Part shown: in pieces, positions 16,645-25,315 of the stretch
Layout: every line of letters begins with the position of its first letter
Numbering within the stretch: the stretch's first letter is position 1
Assembly (NCBI RefSeq): GCF_030268965.1
Contig: NZ_BSSE01000016.1
Span: 1-64,000 of the forward strand
From: Microtetraspora sp. NBRC 16547
Lineage (GTDB): Bacteria; Actinomycetota; Actinomycetes; Streptosporangiales; Streptosporangiaceae
Length of the DNA: 64,000 bases
Direction: 5' to 3'
Notes under the pieces: generated by a model
The model's input: only the letters and a program-made list of their open reading frames with translations
Told to the model about the DNA's origin: nothing
Databases searched by the model: none
Made by a program: the position numbers and the translations under genes

Positions 16645-18912
16645 TGCTACTGGGGCGGTTGGGGAGCCATCTGGCGCCGCTCACCGCTACCGGACTCCAC
16701 GCGACATTGCCGGGCAAGGTGCTTTTGGAGTTCGAAGTTCCGGAACTGATAGAAAGGCCCCTCGGTTCGCAGCAGGCCCAGACGGTGCGCGTCATCCAGG
16801 AAGCACATGGCCCGCAGCGGCAGCCGCCCTTTGGTGGCCAGCCGGGGAACCGTCAGGTTGTAGGCGAGCCACGCGTGATGGCTTCCGAGCATGAGCCCGA
16901 ACAGAAGTCCCAGCAGAAGCCCACCCACGAGCGCGGTCGGCGGGCTTATTCCGGCATACAGTCCGATGACTCCCCCCATGAGTCCGATGATCAGTCCGCT
17001 CAGTGCCCGGATGAGCGTGAGGTTTCTGTCGGCCTGCCAGGTTGAGCGTGGAGATCGTGCTTTGGCCGTATCGGTGGGATATTCCACCCACCGGATCAGG
17101 CCGACTGTGAACATGAATCCGAGCCAGGACAATAGCCCGATCATGAGTGCACCGCTGGCCTGACCGCGACTCATGAGCCAGCCCACGAGGGCGCCCAGGA
17201 GTCCGACGACCAACCCGTCCCTCAGGGAGCGGACGATGAACAAGAGCCTTCCGTGAAGCCGGAAATCGGCATAGCCGGGCAGTTCCGTGAACCATGATCT
17301 GATCATGATCATCACGGCGATCGCGGAAATGAGGCCGGTCGCCGCTCCGGCTACGGGCATCTCCGTCAGGACGCCGATCATGATCCCCACCACGAGTCCG
17401 CATGTCAGGCTGACCGCCGTCCGGACTGAACGCGTCGGGGTGTACCGCGCCAGGCGCCACCAGGCCACGTCATAGCTGTCCCTGCCGAGCAGCTGGGACA
17501 GGTAGGTCAGCCATTGGCGTACCTGTTCGGGATCCCAGGCATGGCGGGGCCGGAAAGGCTCGGTCGGGTCGTCAGCAGGAGGCCGTGAGCTGACAAGGGC
17601 GGGGATGAGCTGGTCGCACAGGTGATCGTTCAGGATGGATGGATCACCCCGTCCGAGCTCCAGCAGCGGACTCGGGTCCTGCCGGGAGGTGATGTAGGCG
17701 GCGCGGACCAGCCAGAGCCCGAGAGGTGTCGTCGCGACCTCGGCGAGGGCGGGCGCGGCGCCTCGCCGTAGCGCGTCCAGGACGCGCGGCCAGGTGGGAT
17801 GGAGGCGGGCGGGAAGGCACGCCTGCAGATAGTCGGCGGCCGCTCTGGTGGAAAGAGGGTGTGACTCGATGACCGCCGCCGCGGCGAGAACGTCACCGAC
17901 CGCTTCGACGGATTCCGCGAACTGTGTCGTACGGCAGGTGAGGATCAGCTGATCGCTGTCGCACATCGACCGGTTCAGCGCCGTCAGAATCCCGGCCCGG
18001 GCTTCGGCGGGCAGCTCGTCCAACCCGTCCAGAATGGGCAATACCTCGCTGCGGGTCGCGAGCGCTCGTGCGGTGTCCGGGCCGAATCCCTCGGCATGCA
18101 ATGCGGGGTAGTCCATACCGAGGCATTCCGCCAGCCAATCCTGGAGTCGAGGGTGGGTTTCGGTGTTCCAGCGTGTCGCGGACAGCAGTACCGGAACGGG
18201 CTCACCGGGGAGACGCGTTCTCAGAAGCTCCATGAGCAGCTGCACGGCCAGAGTCGTCTTTCCCGTCCCCGGCCCGCCGATGATCACCAGACGCCGGCAT
18301 CGCAGTGCGCGGAAATCTTTGGCCATGTTGGCGATGTGGTCGCTCAGGCTGGGAAAGCTCAGGGCGCCCTTGGCGATCAGGCGTGGGTGGTCCATGAGCT
18401 CTGCGTGTTCGGTCGATCGCCATGGGACCGGGATGGGCTGGGGATGCCCGAGCGACCGCAGGACCGTCTCGTTTCTCCACTGCTCGGTCACCAGGCCGGC
18501 CAGAACGTCCTTGGCTTTGTCGATGTCGGCAGGGGCGGGAGCGGGTGATGGTTTGGTCGACCTTCGCCACCAGGACGTCAGCTGCACCAACCCGTTCGCC
18601 ACTCCTACGACGCCGGTCGCCGTCGCCAGGACCTGCGCGATGTTCAGGACCTTGAGCCTGACCTCCCCGCTCGGCAGCGGCACCGCCTTCACCAGCAGAA
18701 GGATCAGGAGCGCCAAGAGCAGGAACAGGATCCCCACTGCCACCGAGGCCTTGGGATCAGTTCTCCGTTGCCGGTGAGTCCTTCCCACAAGACCAGCATG
18801 CGAGTGCGCGGTAACCGAAAGTAACAAGGAACCCTGAAATGAAGACTTGATTGAGCGGAAAACCTCGCGCATTCACTGATGCGCAGGTCAAGCCTCCGGC
18901 ATCAGCAGGCAC
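16645..18912. repeat. Tandem duplication unit A (partner 19293-21625)
   Basis: The unit runs from the CTACTGGGGCGG word at the NACHT stop to CATCAGCAGGCAC upstream of the start. Unit B spans 19293-21625. Outside these limits the flanks are unrelated. Identity is highest at both ends and in the NACHT core, lowest in the membrane-helix region. Confidence 0.8.
16647..18872 (-). CDS. Membrane NACHT-family NTPase, copy 1
   Basis: 741 aa. Order: charged N-terminus, two membrane helices (about 45-65 and 78-100), linker helix DIDKAKDVLAGLVTEQW, a NACHT NTPase with Walker A IIGGPGTGKTTLA (about 200), Walker B/NACHT LPILDGLDELP (about 280) and sensor ILTCRTTQFAE, helical middle, six or more membrane helices (about 475-650) and a soluble tail. 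NACHT STAND ATPases serve in signalling and in anti-phage defence; no effector domain is recognised here. Start may instead be GTG at 18788, aligned with an ATG in the paralogue. Tandem duplicate of the next gene. Confidence 0.85.
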   Translation of the reverse strand: MREVFRSIKSSFQGSLLLSVTAHSHAGLVGRTHRQRRTDPKASVAVGILFLLLALLILLLVKAVPLPSGEVRLKVLNIAQVLATATGVVGVANGLVQLTSWWRRSTKPSPAPAPADIDKAKDVLAGLVTEQWRNETVLRSLGHPQPIPVPWRSTEHAELMDHPRLIAKGALSFPSLSDHIANMAKDFRALRCRRLVIIGGPGTGKTTLAVQLLMELLRTRLPGEPVPVLLSATRWNTETHPRLQDWLAECLGMDYPALHAEGFGPDTARALATRSEVLPILDGLDELPAEARAGILTALNRSMCDSDQLILTCRTTQFAESVEAVGDVLAAAAVIESHPLSTRAAADYLQACLPARLHPTWPRVLDALRRGAAPALAEVATTPLGLWLVRAAYITSRQDPSPLLELGRGDPSILNDHLCDQLIPALVSSRPPADDPTEPFRPRHAWDPEQVRQWLTYLSQLLGRDSYDVAWWRLARYTPTRSVRTAVSLTCGLVVGIMIGVLTEMPVAGAATGLISAIAVMIMIRSWFTELPGYADFRLHGRLLFIVRSLRDGLVVGLLGALVGWLMSRGQASGALMIGLLSWLGFMFTVGLIRWVEYPTDTAKARSPRSTWQADRNLTLIRALSGLIIGLMGGVIGLYAGISPPTALVGGLLLGLLFGLMLGSHHAWLAYNLTVPRLATKGRLPLRAMCFLDDAHRLGLLRTEGPFYQFRNFELQKHLARQCRVESGSGERRQMAPQPPQ

Positions 18913-19293
18913 GGCCTGCCGGTCCCGGCCCCAGTGGATCACCAGCTGAACAGCGTTCCCAGTGATCCGGGATCGGATCACTCCATGGGAACCCCAGCGG
19001 TAGAAGTCGCATTGAGGTGCCGCATTCAGGGCGGCTGGCTGACGGCGCAACGGCGTGAGCGATCGGCGGACCGTCGTGATGGCCCGATCACGGGGGCCGA
19101 CCGGCGGGGCATTGGGCGGTTTCGCCGTTCCTCCCCGCACTCGGGAGGGTCTTCGCTCCGGGGTGCGAGACCGCCTTCGTAGCTTCCGGCGGCTCTCTGA
19201 CTCGCGTGATCCCGGACCTACTCGTCTCCGTCATCGCGTTGCGCGGCATTCAACAGTGATCGTTGGGCTTGGATTCAAGCGTCTGCCCCCGTG
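18873..19293. other. Intergenic region between the two NACHT genes
   Basis: About 420 bp. The first 40 bp (18873-18912) are identical to 21586-21625 upstream of copy 2, so both genes share the same upstream element; it includes TTCACTGATGCGCAGG. The rest (18913-19290) has no counterpart upstream of copy 2, no credible gene and no clear terminator. Confidence 0.6.
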
Positions 19294-21585
19294 TTACTGG
19301 GGCGGTTGGGGAGTCGTCTGGCGCCGCTCACCGCTACCGGACTCCACGCGACATTGTCGGGAGAGGTGCTTTTGGAGTTCGAGGTTCCGGAACTGATAGA
19401 AAGGCCCCTCGGTTCGCAGCAGGCCCAGACGGTGCGCGTCGTCCAGGAAGCACATGGCCCGCAGCGGCAGCCGCCCTTCGGTGGCCAGCCGGGGAACCGT
19501 CAGGTTGTAGGCGAGCCACGCGTGATGGCTTCCGAACCTGAGCCCGAACAGAAGTCCCAGCAGAAGCCCGCCCACGAGCGCGAGTGGCGCTACGAGTGCA
19601 AGGTGTGCGGACAGTACGGCTTTTAGTGCAATGCCTCCCACTACGAGTCCGATCATCAGACCGCAGAGCACCCGGAAGAGGGTGAGTTTTCTGTCGGCCT
19701 GCCAGGTTGAGCGTGGAGATCGTGCTGTAGCCGTGTCGGTGGGATACTCCACCCACTTGGTCATGCCGAAAATGGCCACGAATACGATCTCACACGCCAG
19801 CACGAGCATGACTGCAGCACCTGCAGCACGTGCAGCACCGGCTTCACTAATTGCGAGCAGCAACCCCACGAGTGCGGTCAAGAGTGCGATGATCAGCCCA
19901 GGTATCAGGAGGTGGACGAGAAGCGAGAGCCTTCCATGGAGCCGGAAAACGGCATAGCCGGGCAATTCCGTGAACCATGATCTGGTAATGATCATGATGA
20001 GAAGCGCGTATATGACGCCGGCCCCCGCTCCGGCTATCACGCTGGCGCACGCGCTGGCTACGGCATTTGTCAGGAAGCCGATCGTAATCGCCACCACAAG
20101 CCCACACGAAAGGCTGACCGCCAATCGGACTGAACGTGTCGGGGTGTGCCGTGCCAGGCGCCACCAGGCCACATCGCGGCTGTCCCTGTCGAGCAGTTGG
20201 GATAGATAGGTCAGCCATTGGCGTACGTGTTCGGGGTTCCAGGCATGGCGGGGCCGGAACGGCTGGGCTGGGTCGTCAGTAGGGAGCCGTGAGTTGACGA
20301 GGGCGGGGATGAGTTGGTCGTGCAGGTGATCGTTCAGGGTGGAAGGATCACCCTGCCCGAGGTCCAGTAGCGGACTCGGGTCTTGCTGGGGGGTGATGTA
20401 GGCGGCGCGGACCAGCCAGAGCTTGAGGGGCGTCGCTGCGACCCAGGCGAGGGCGGGAGTGGCGCCTTCCCGTAGAGCGTCGAGGACGCGAGGCCAGGTG
20501 TGATGGGGTCGGGGAGGAAGGCACGCCTGCAGGTAGTCGGCAACCGCTTCGGCGGAAAGAGGGGATGACTCGATGACTGCCGCTGCAGCAAGAGCACCGA
20601 CCGCATCGACGGATTCCGCGAACTCGGTCGTACGGCAGGTGAGGATCAGCTGATCGTCGTCGCACATCGACCGGTTCAGCGCCGTCAGAATCCCGGCCCG
20701 GGCTTCGGCGGGCAGCTCGTCCAACCCGTCCAGAATGGGCAATACCTCGCTGCGGGTCGCCAGCGTCCTTGCGGTGTCCGGGCCGAAGCCCTCGGCATGC
20801 AATGCGGGATAGTCCGAGCTGAGGCATTCCGCCAGCCAATCATGAAGTTGAGGGTGGGTTTCGGTGTCCCAGCGTGCCGCGGACAGCAGTACCGGAACCG
20901 GCTCACCAGGAAGTCGCGTTTTCAGAAGCTCCATGAGCAGTTGCACGGCCAGGGTCGTCTTTCCTGTTCCTGGCCCGCCGATGATGACCAGGCGCCGGCA
21001 TCGCAGTGCGCGGAAGTCGTTGGCCATGTTGGCCATGTGGTCGCTGAGGCTGGGAAAGCTCAGGGCACCCTTGGCGATCAGGCGTGGGTGGTCCATTAGT
21101 TCTTTATGTTCGGTCGATCGCCACGGGACCGGGATGGGCTCGGGATGCCCGAGCAACCGCAGGACCGTCTCATCTCCCCACTTCTCGGTCACCGAGCCGG
21201 CCAGAACGTCCTTGGCCTTGTCGATGTCGACAGAGGTGGGAGCGGGCGGTGGTTTGGTCGACCTTCGCCACCAGGACCACAGCAGCGCCAACGCGTTCGC
21301 CCATGCCACGAAGGCAGCTATGGTCGCCAGGACCTGTGCGATGTTCACGCCTATTTGCCAGGGGTCCTCGCTCGGCAGCGACAGTCTGGCGTCCAGCACC
21401 TTCCTCGCCAGCAGATAGAGCAAGATTGCCAAGACCGAGAACAAGATCGACACTGCCAAGGTCTTGATCTCAGGTCTCTGTTGCCACCCCGCCTTTCTCA
21501 TAAGACCAGCATGCGAGTGCGTGGTGGCCGAACGTAACAAGGAACCCTGAAACGAAAGCTTGATTGAGCGGAAAACCTCGCGCAT
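19294..21585 (-). CDS. Membrane NACHT-family NTPase, copy 2
   Basis: 763 aa, same architecture as copy 1: two N-terminal helices, NACHT core with IIGGPGTGKTTLA and LPILDGLDELP, C-terminal membrane bundle, and an almost identical last 75 residues (FLDDAHRLGLLRTEGPFYQF). The NACHT core and the tail are close to identical between copies; the C-terminal membrane helices have diverged strongly and are about 20 residues longer here. An alternative start is the ATG at 21501, just before the first membrane helix (MRKAGWQQRPEIKTLAV); neither start has an SD. Confidence 0.85.
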   Translation of the reverse strand: MREVFRSIKLSFQGSLLRSATTHSHAGLMRKAGWQQRPEIKTLAVSILFSVLAILLYLLARKVLDARLSLPSEDPWQIGVNIAQVLATIAAFVAWANALALLWSWWRRSTKPPPAPTSVDIDKAKDVLAGSVTEKWGDETVLRLLGHPEPIPVPWRSTEHKELMDHPRLIAKGALSFPSLSDHMANMANDFRALRCRRLVIIGGPGTGKTTLAVQLLMELLKTRLPGEPVPVLLSAARWDTETHPQLHDWLAECLSSDYPALHAEGFGPDTARTLATRSEVLPILDGLDELPAEARAGILTALNRSMCDDDQLILTCRTTEFAESVDAVGALAAAAVIESSPLSAEAVADYLQACLPPRPHHTWPRVLDALREGATPALAWVAATPLKLWLVRAAYITPQQDPSPLLDLGQGDPSTLNDHLHDQLIPALVNSRLPTDDPAQPFRPRHAWNPEHVRQWLTYLSQLLDRDSRDVAWWRLARHTPTRSVRLAVSLSCGLVVAITIGFLTNAVASACASVIAGAGAGVIYALLIMIITRSWFTELPGYAVFRLHGRLSLLVHLLIPGLIIALLTALVGLLLAISEAGAARAAGAAVMLVLACEIVFVAIFGMTKWVEYPTDTATARSPRSTWQADRKLTLFRVLCGLMIGLVVGGIALKAVLSAHLALVAPLALVGGLLLGLLFGLRFGSHHAWLAYNLTVPRLATEGRLPLRAMCFLDDAHRLGLLRTEGPFYQFRNLELQKHLSRQCRVESGSGERRQTTPQPPQ

Positions 21586-21639
21586 TCACTGATGCGCAGG
21601 TCAAGCCTCCGGCATCAGCAGGCACGTCACCATTAGGAG

Positions 21640-22962
21640 CTACGCGTACGGCTCGGCGCGTACGGCCCGCCGGGGAAGCGGGCGTCTGGACGTCACCCCG
21701 CAGAAACCGCGGTCGCGCGCGGCGGCCTGTCCGCGGGGGCCGGGCAGGACCAGGTTGCCATCCGTGATCAGCATGAAGCGCTCCAGGCCAGGCACGATGA
21801 CGTGTACCGCGGTGATCTCCTCTGTGACCGTGGCCACCGTCCGCCAGTAAGGCGTGTAGCCGTGCACGGTCAGGAGGGCGGACAGCTCGCGCAGCTGGCG
21901 ACGGGGGTGCTCCGGCACCCAGCCGTCCGATATGAAGGGAACCGTGCGGGCGCTCCGCAGGTGATCGATGAGGTCGAAGCGCCCGCATGCGTACAGCTCT
22001 GGATAGCCGGCGAGGCCCGCCAGCTCACCACGGTGTGTGGCGTCGGACCACGGCAGGGTTTCCGCCAGGGTGCTCTGAAGGAGTTCGGTGAGGGCCCGCC
22101 AGGCGGCGTAGGCGGGGCTGAGCGAGGTGCCCACGCCACGCCGGTGTGGCCGGGAGAGGGTCGGGGCGGCGTAGGCGAGCGTGGTGGGCACTCCCACGTC
22201 GCTGACGATGTCCAGCAGATACACCGGCGAGCCGATGAGCTGCTCGGTCGCCGCGTGTACGCGCTCCAGCTCGGTCGGGAGAGTCGCCGGGTCGATCACG
22301 GCGGGGCGGAAGTCGGCTGCGCCTAGGAAAGCCCGCAGCAGGAGTAGGGACAGCGCGTCGCGTTCGATGGTCTCGTTGAGCGCGTGCAGCAGTGCCTCAT
22401 CCGCGGTGACGCCGATGGCCGAGCCGCTGTTGCAGCTGTAGCGCATCAGGTTTGCGTAGTCGCAGGCGTCTCCCGCCTGCTCACGCAGCCGACCGGCATG
22501 GGTCTCCACATACCAGGGTGCCGACAAGAACAGCGGCACCGGCGTCCCGGGTCCTCCACCCAGGGGGCGATACCGCAGGCACGCCACACGCTCGGCGGGG
22601 GTCCGCGCCAGCAGCACCATGGATGCCTCATCCCGCAGCGGCCCGGCCGTGATCTCGGCTGCCTCGACCAGCTCCACGGTCGCGGGATCGAACACGGCCG
22701 GGCCGGTCAGATAGTGCTCAAGCGCCTCGAACAGCGCTCCTACGCGGGCCTCCTCGCGCCGCCCCTTGCCCGTCCCCAGGGCCATCGGCGGCACGTCCCC
22801 ATCGTGTGTGAGCAGGCGACACGCCCACGCGGTCGGATCGCGGCCCCGGCCCAGATCCGTCAGCTCCGGCTCCAGGCCCAGTTCCCCCAGCGCCGCCGTC
22901 ACCCGCCTCGCGGCCTCCGGCAGCGGCACCACACGCTCCACCCCGGACGGCGACCTACTCAT
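21640..22962 (-). CDS. Stand-alone YcaO-family cyclodehydratase-like protein
   Basis: 440 aa. YcaO enzymes use ATP to activate peptide amides, making azolines, thioamides or amidines in RiPPs. Visible YcaO features are GKGRREEARVGALFEALEHY (ATP-site Glu residues), YSCNSGSAIGVTADEALLHA then LNETIERDAL (the conserved NS..A....EA..H...E..ERDA block) and a late RALTELLQS helix. No E1-like or TfuA partner is nearby, and the C-terminus lacks a PxPxP tail. Start overlaps (ATGA) an upstream frame that continues a 44-codon small gene. Closest types are stand-alone or bottromycin-like YcaOs, but the product cannot be predicted. Confidence 0.88.
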   Translation of the reverse strand: MSRSPSGVERVVPLPEAARRVTAALGELGLEPELTDLGRGRDPTAWACRLLTHDGDVPPMALGTGKGRREEARVGALFEALEHYLTGPAVFDPATVELVEAAEITAGPLRDEASMVLLARTPAERVACLRYRPLGGGPGTPVPLFLSAPWYVETHAGRLREQAGDACDYANLMRYSCNSGSAIGVTADEALLHALNETIERDALSLLLLRAFLGAADFRPAVIDPATLPTELERVHAATEQLIGSPVYLLDIVSDVGVPTTLAYAAPTLSRPHRRGVGTSLSPAYAAWRALTELLQSTLAETLPWSDATHRGELAGLAGYPELYACGRFDLIDHLRSARTVPFISDGWVPEHPRRQLRELSALLTVHGYTPYWRTVATVTEEITAVHVIVPGLERFMLITDGNLVLPGPRGQAAARDRGFCGVTSRRPLPRRAVRAEPYA

Positions 22963-23078
22963 CCGGTTTCACGCAACTTCCGCATCAGCTCAGCGCGCCT
23001 TTTGCCTGCTTCACCCGCATTTGAGGCGCGAGAAAGGGATGATGGGCGCAGTTTGACGGTAGCGCAGATTTCCTGGAT
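22959..23078 (-). other. Open frame between the small peptide stop and YcaO start
   Basis: In the same frame as the 44-codon gene, beyond its TAG, 39 further sense codons run to a TGA that overlaps the YcaO ATG as ATGA. The encoded end, SNAGEAGKRRAELMRKLRET, looks like a charged helix. There is no good start codon inside except an ATG 8 codons from the end. Third-position GC is only about 55%, so coding status is uncertain. It could be the rest of a gene interrupted by a TAG. Confidence 0.35.
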
Positions 23079-23213
23079 CTATTTCGTAATTATTATCGTT
23101 TGCTCGTTATTCACATTCAGAAGTTCCTCCAGCTGCTCACGCTCGGCCTCGGTCAGTTCCTGGCCGGTTCCGTCCAGCGACTCGGCTCTTGTGTAGTCGA
23201 TACCGCGGCCCAT
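23079..23213 (-). CDS. RiPP-precursor-like small peptide upstream of YcaO
   Basis: 44 aa. The ATG at 23213 follows a very strong SD (GGAGGGAGGCGAG). The leader-like part, GTGQELTEAEREQLEELL (about 15-32), is an acidic amphipathic helix of the type RiPP enzymes recognise. The end, NVNNEQTIIITK, is short, polar and Thr/Ile-rich and could be a core. Third-position GC is about 80% in the first 30 codons and drops in the core part. It is co-directional with ycaO, 116 bp before it. The peptide belongs to no family I recognise. Confidence 0.65.
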   Translation of the reverse strand: MGRGIDYTRAESLDGTGQELTEAEREQLEELLNVNNEQTIIITK

Positions 23214-23401
23214 GAGGCTCGCCTCCCTCCAGATGTCGTCGCACTCACGATTCCCGGGAAAGTGTCTGACGAAAACTGTAAAGAGGGCATATGCGACAAA
23301 AGCTCAATCCATGCGTCGGATCAGATGTCGGTCGTCCGAGCGGGCGGGCGGCGACCAGGCACAGTAAGGACGCGGAGACGGGTCCGCCGGGGAGCGCGAG
23401 T

Positions 23402-24517
23402 TCATCGCTTTGACGGTCGACGCGGTCCTGCCGAAGCGCGGCGTCCAGCGGGTACGCGATCGCGCTCAGCGGCTGCCGGGGCAGGTCGGGCTGCCGGCGG
23501 CCGATAGCGGGCGCGGTACTCGTCCCAGTTCCAGCTGTCCAGGAAAGTCGAGGCGGCCACGCGGCCGTTGTTGTAGAGAAGCAGCTTCTGCTGGTCGCTC
23601 AGGTCGAAGTCGGTGATGCCGACCGTCTCCGTGTCGACTTCGATGGTGCGGGCCTTGACCCATGGCTGGTTGAGGCGGGTCTGGTCGTGACCGACGATCG
23701 CGGTGCCGATGAGGGACATCAGCAGCCGCACCGCGGGCACGCGGGGGGTGCCGACAAGAGGCAGTTTGAGCGCGTCGTCCTGGAACGCGGGCAGCAGCTT
23801 CACGCCGAAGGTGGGCCAGCGGGGCTCCTTCCCGTCAGGGCGATCCAGCGTGTCGATCGGGAAGTTGGACAGCACCCCGCCGTCGACCAGGGTCGAACGT
23901 AGTCCGGTCTCGGGATTGGTGATGGTGACCGGCTCGAAGAAGAACGGGATCGACATCGAGGCGCGGACCGCGTCGACAACCCGCTGCTTGCCGGGCTCTT
24001 TCACGCCATAAACCGTCCGGTAGTCCCATGGCAGGCGTACCAGCTGGCCCAGGGTGACGTCGGTGGCCATCACCACCAGGTTGTATCGCTGATCTTCGCT
24101 CATCCAGGGTGCCGGATTCTCAAGCGCCAGATCGTCGAATGTTTCGACACCCAGGTCCGCCAGCTGGTTTCCCAGCCATTCCCGCAGATAGTCACCCTCG
24201 TATATGCCCCGCTCGAACAGAAGGGACAGGAGGGAGAAGCCCTTACCGGCGAGCGGAATACGTTCCACAGCGGATTTATCCCGGAATTTGCTCCAATCGA
24301 CCTCCCCCATGATCTGCCGCATCCGCTCTGCGGGCATGCCTGCCGCGACCAGGGCTCCAGCCACCGCCCCGGCGGAGGTGCCGGCGACGCGGGTGTCGGC
24401 GGCACGCCCGAACCGGTACCCGGCCTTTTCGAGCTCATACAACGCCCCAACCAGGGCGAGACCTTTGACGCCTCCGCCTTCGAGTACCAAGTCAGCCGGC
24501 TTTTCTCTGTCAGCCAT
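23402..24517 (-). CDS. Patatin-like phospholipase
   Basis: 371 aa. Lipid acyl hydrolase with a Ser-Asp dyad. The oxyanion loop LVLEGGGVKGLALVGAL is at residues 9-25, the nucleophile elbow GTSAG near 50, and the catalytic Asp in LVDGGVLSNFPID near 213. The last 30 residues are Arg/Pro-rich and variable. Patatins release fatty acids from membrane lipids. The gene is divergent from the heme-oxygenase fusion gene across an 800-bp gap, so it could supply its fatty-acid substrate; it also lies 190 bp upstream of the small peptide/YcaO pair on the same strand. Confidence 0.92.
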   Translation of the reverse strand: MADREKPADLVLEGGGVKGLALVGALYELEKAGYRFGRAADTRVAGTSAGAVAGALVAAGMPAERMRQIMGEVDWSKFRDKSAVERIPLAGKGFSLLSLLFERGIYEGDYLREWLGNQLADLGVETFDDLALENPAPWMSEDQRYNLVVMATDVTLGQLVRLPWDYRTVYGVKEPGKQRVVDAVRASMSIPFFFEPVTITNPETGLRSTLVDGGVLSNFPIDTLDRPDGKEPRWPTFGVKLLPAFQDDALKLPLVGTPRVPAVRLLMSLIGTAIVGHDQTRLNQPWVKARTIEVDTETVGITDFDLSDQQKLLLYNNGRVAASTFLDSWNWDEYRARYRPPAARPAPAAAERDRVPAGRRASAGPRRPSKR

Positions 24518-25315
24518 TGGTCGTCGCCTTTCCTGGCTCTCTCCATCGCAACCGGGTATACCGCGATCCGGTCGCGTTCATCCCTGCCGGGTGGAGCCCT
24601 GGCGAGCCCGCCGGGCTGAGGCCGTATCTATTCCGGTAAATCCCTGCTCACGATGAAGTGGAGAAAATACGGGCACATGGGCGACCCTTGAGTCCCCTCT
24701 TCCAGCGGGACGGAATTCACGCCCCTGAACGGCAAAGATTCGGCATCTGCCATTTTGCTGAAGGAATGAGATCAGGTCGAGTGGCCACGTCCGCGTGATC
24801 GGCCGGGGATGATGCGCGTCCCAAGGGCCGGGCCACGGGTGCCCCGGGAACGGGTAAGCGCATGGAGCCGTCACCTGTCTCCGGAGTGAAGAGTCAACCA
24901 GCCCGTATTCGTGTTCCGGTAAATAGAGTGACATTCTTCGATCGGGTGGAAGTCTTTGAAAGAATGATATTTCCATCGCTTGTTCCGATATTGCCTGATT
25001 CTGTTCTCGTCTCATGGATGATGGAACGGTGGTGTGCTGGGGTGTGAACTGGCGTCCTGTGCGCCTACCGGCCGTACTGGTGATTCACACACCGCCCTGT
25101 GCGCTCGCGAGTTCGCGCTTCTATTCGCGCCTGGTGTTCCAAACGGAGGTTGCCGGTATTTCGAACAGGATGGCCGGCCCTGCGGCAAGAGGGCCGCGCT
25201 GTCGCCGGTTCCGGTGAACCACGGAATCGCGGAATCGGAATCACCGAAAGAGATCCTTGCGCCGCGCCCGAACGCCCTCGCGACCGATGAGGGCGAGCAC
25301 CGGTTGGAGAGTCAC
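24518..25315. other. Long AT-richer divergent promoter region
   Basis: About 800 bp between patatin and the heme-oxygenase fusion, less GC-rich than its flanks, especially 24900-25010. It contains two copies of TTCCGGTAAAT (24631-24641 and 24914-24924), each preceded by CCGTAT three to five bases earlier: a possible operator pair. Long open frames in it lack RBS and domains. The extension of the fusion-protein frame back to 25034 is not supported by a ribosome binding site. Confidence 0.5.
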
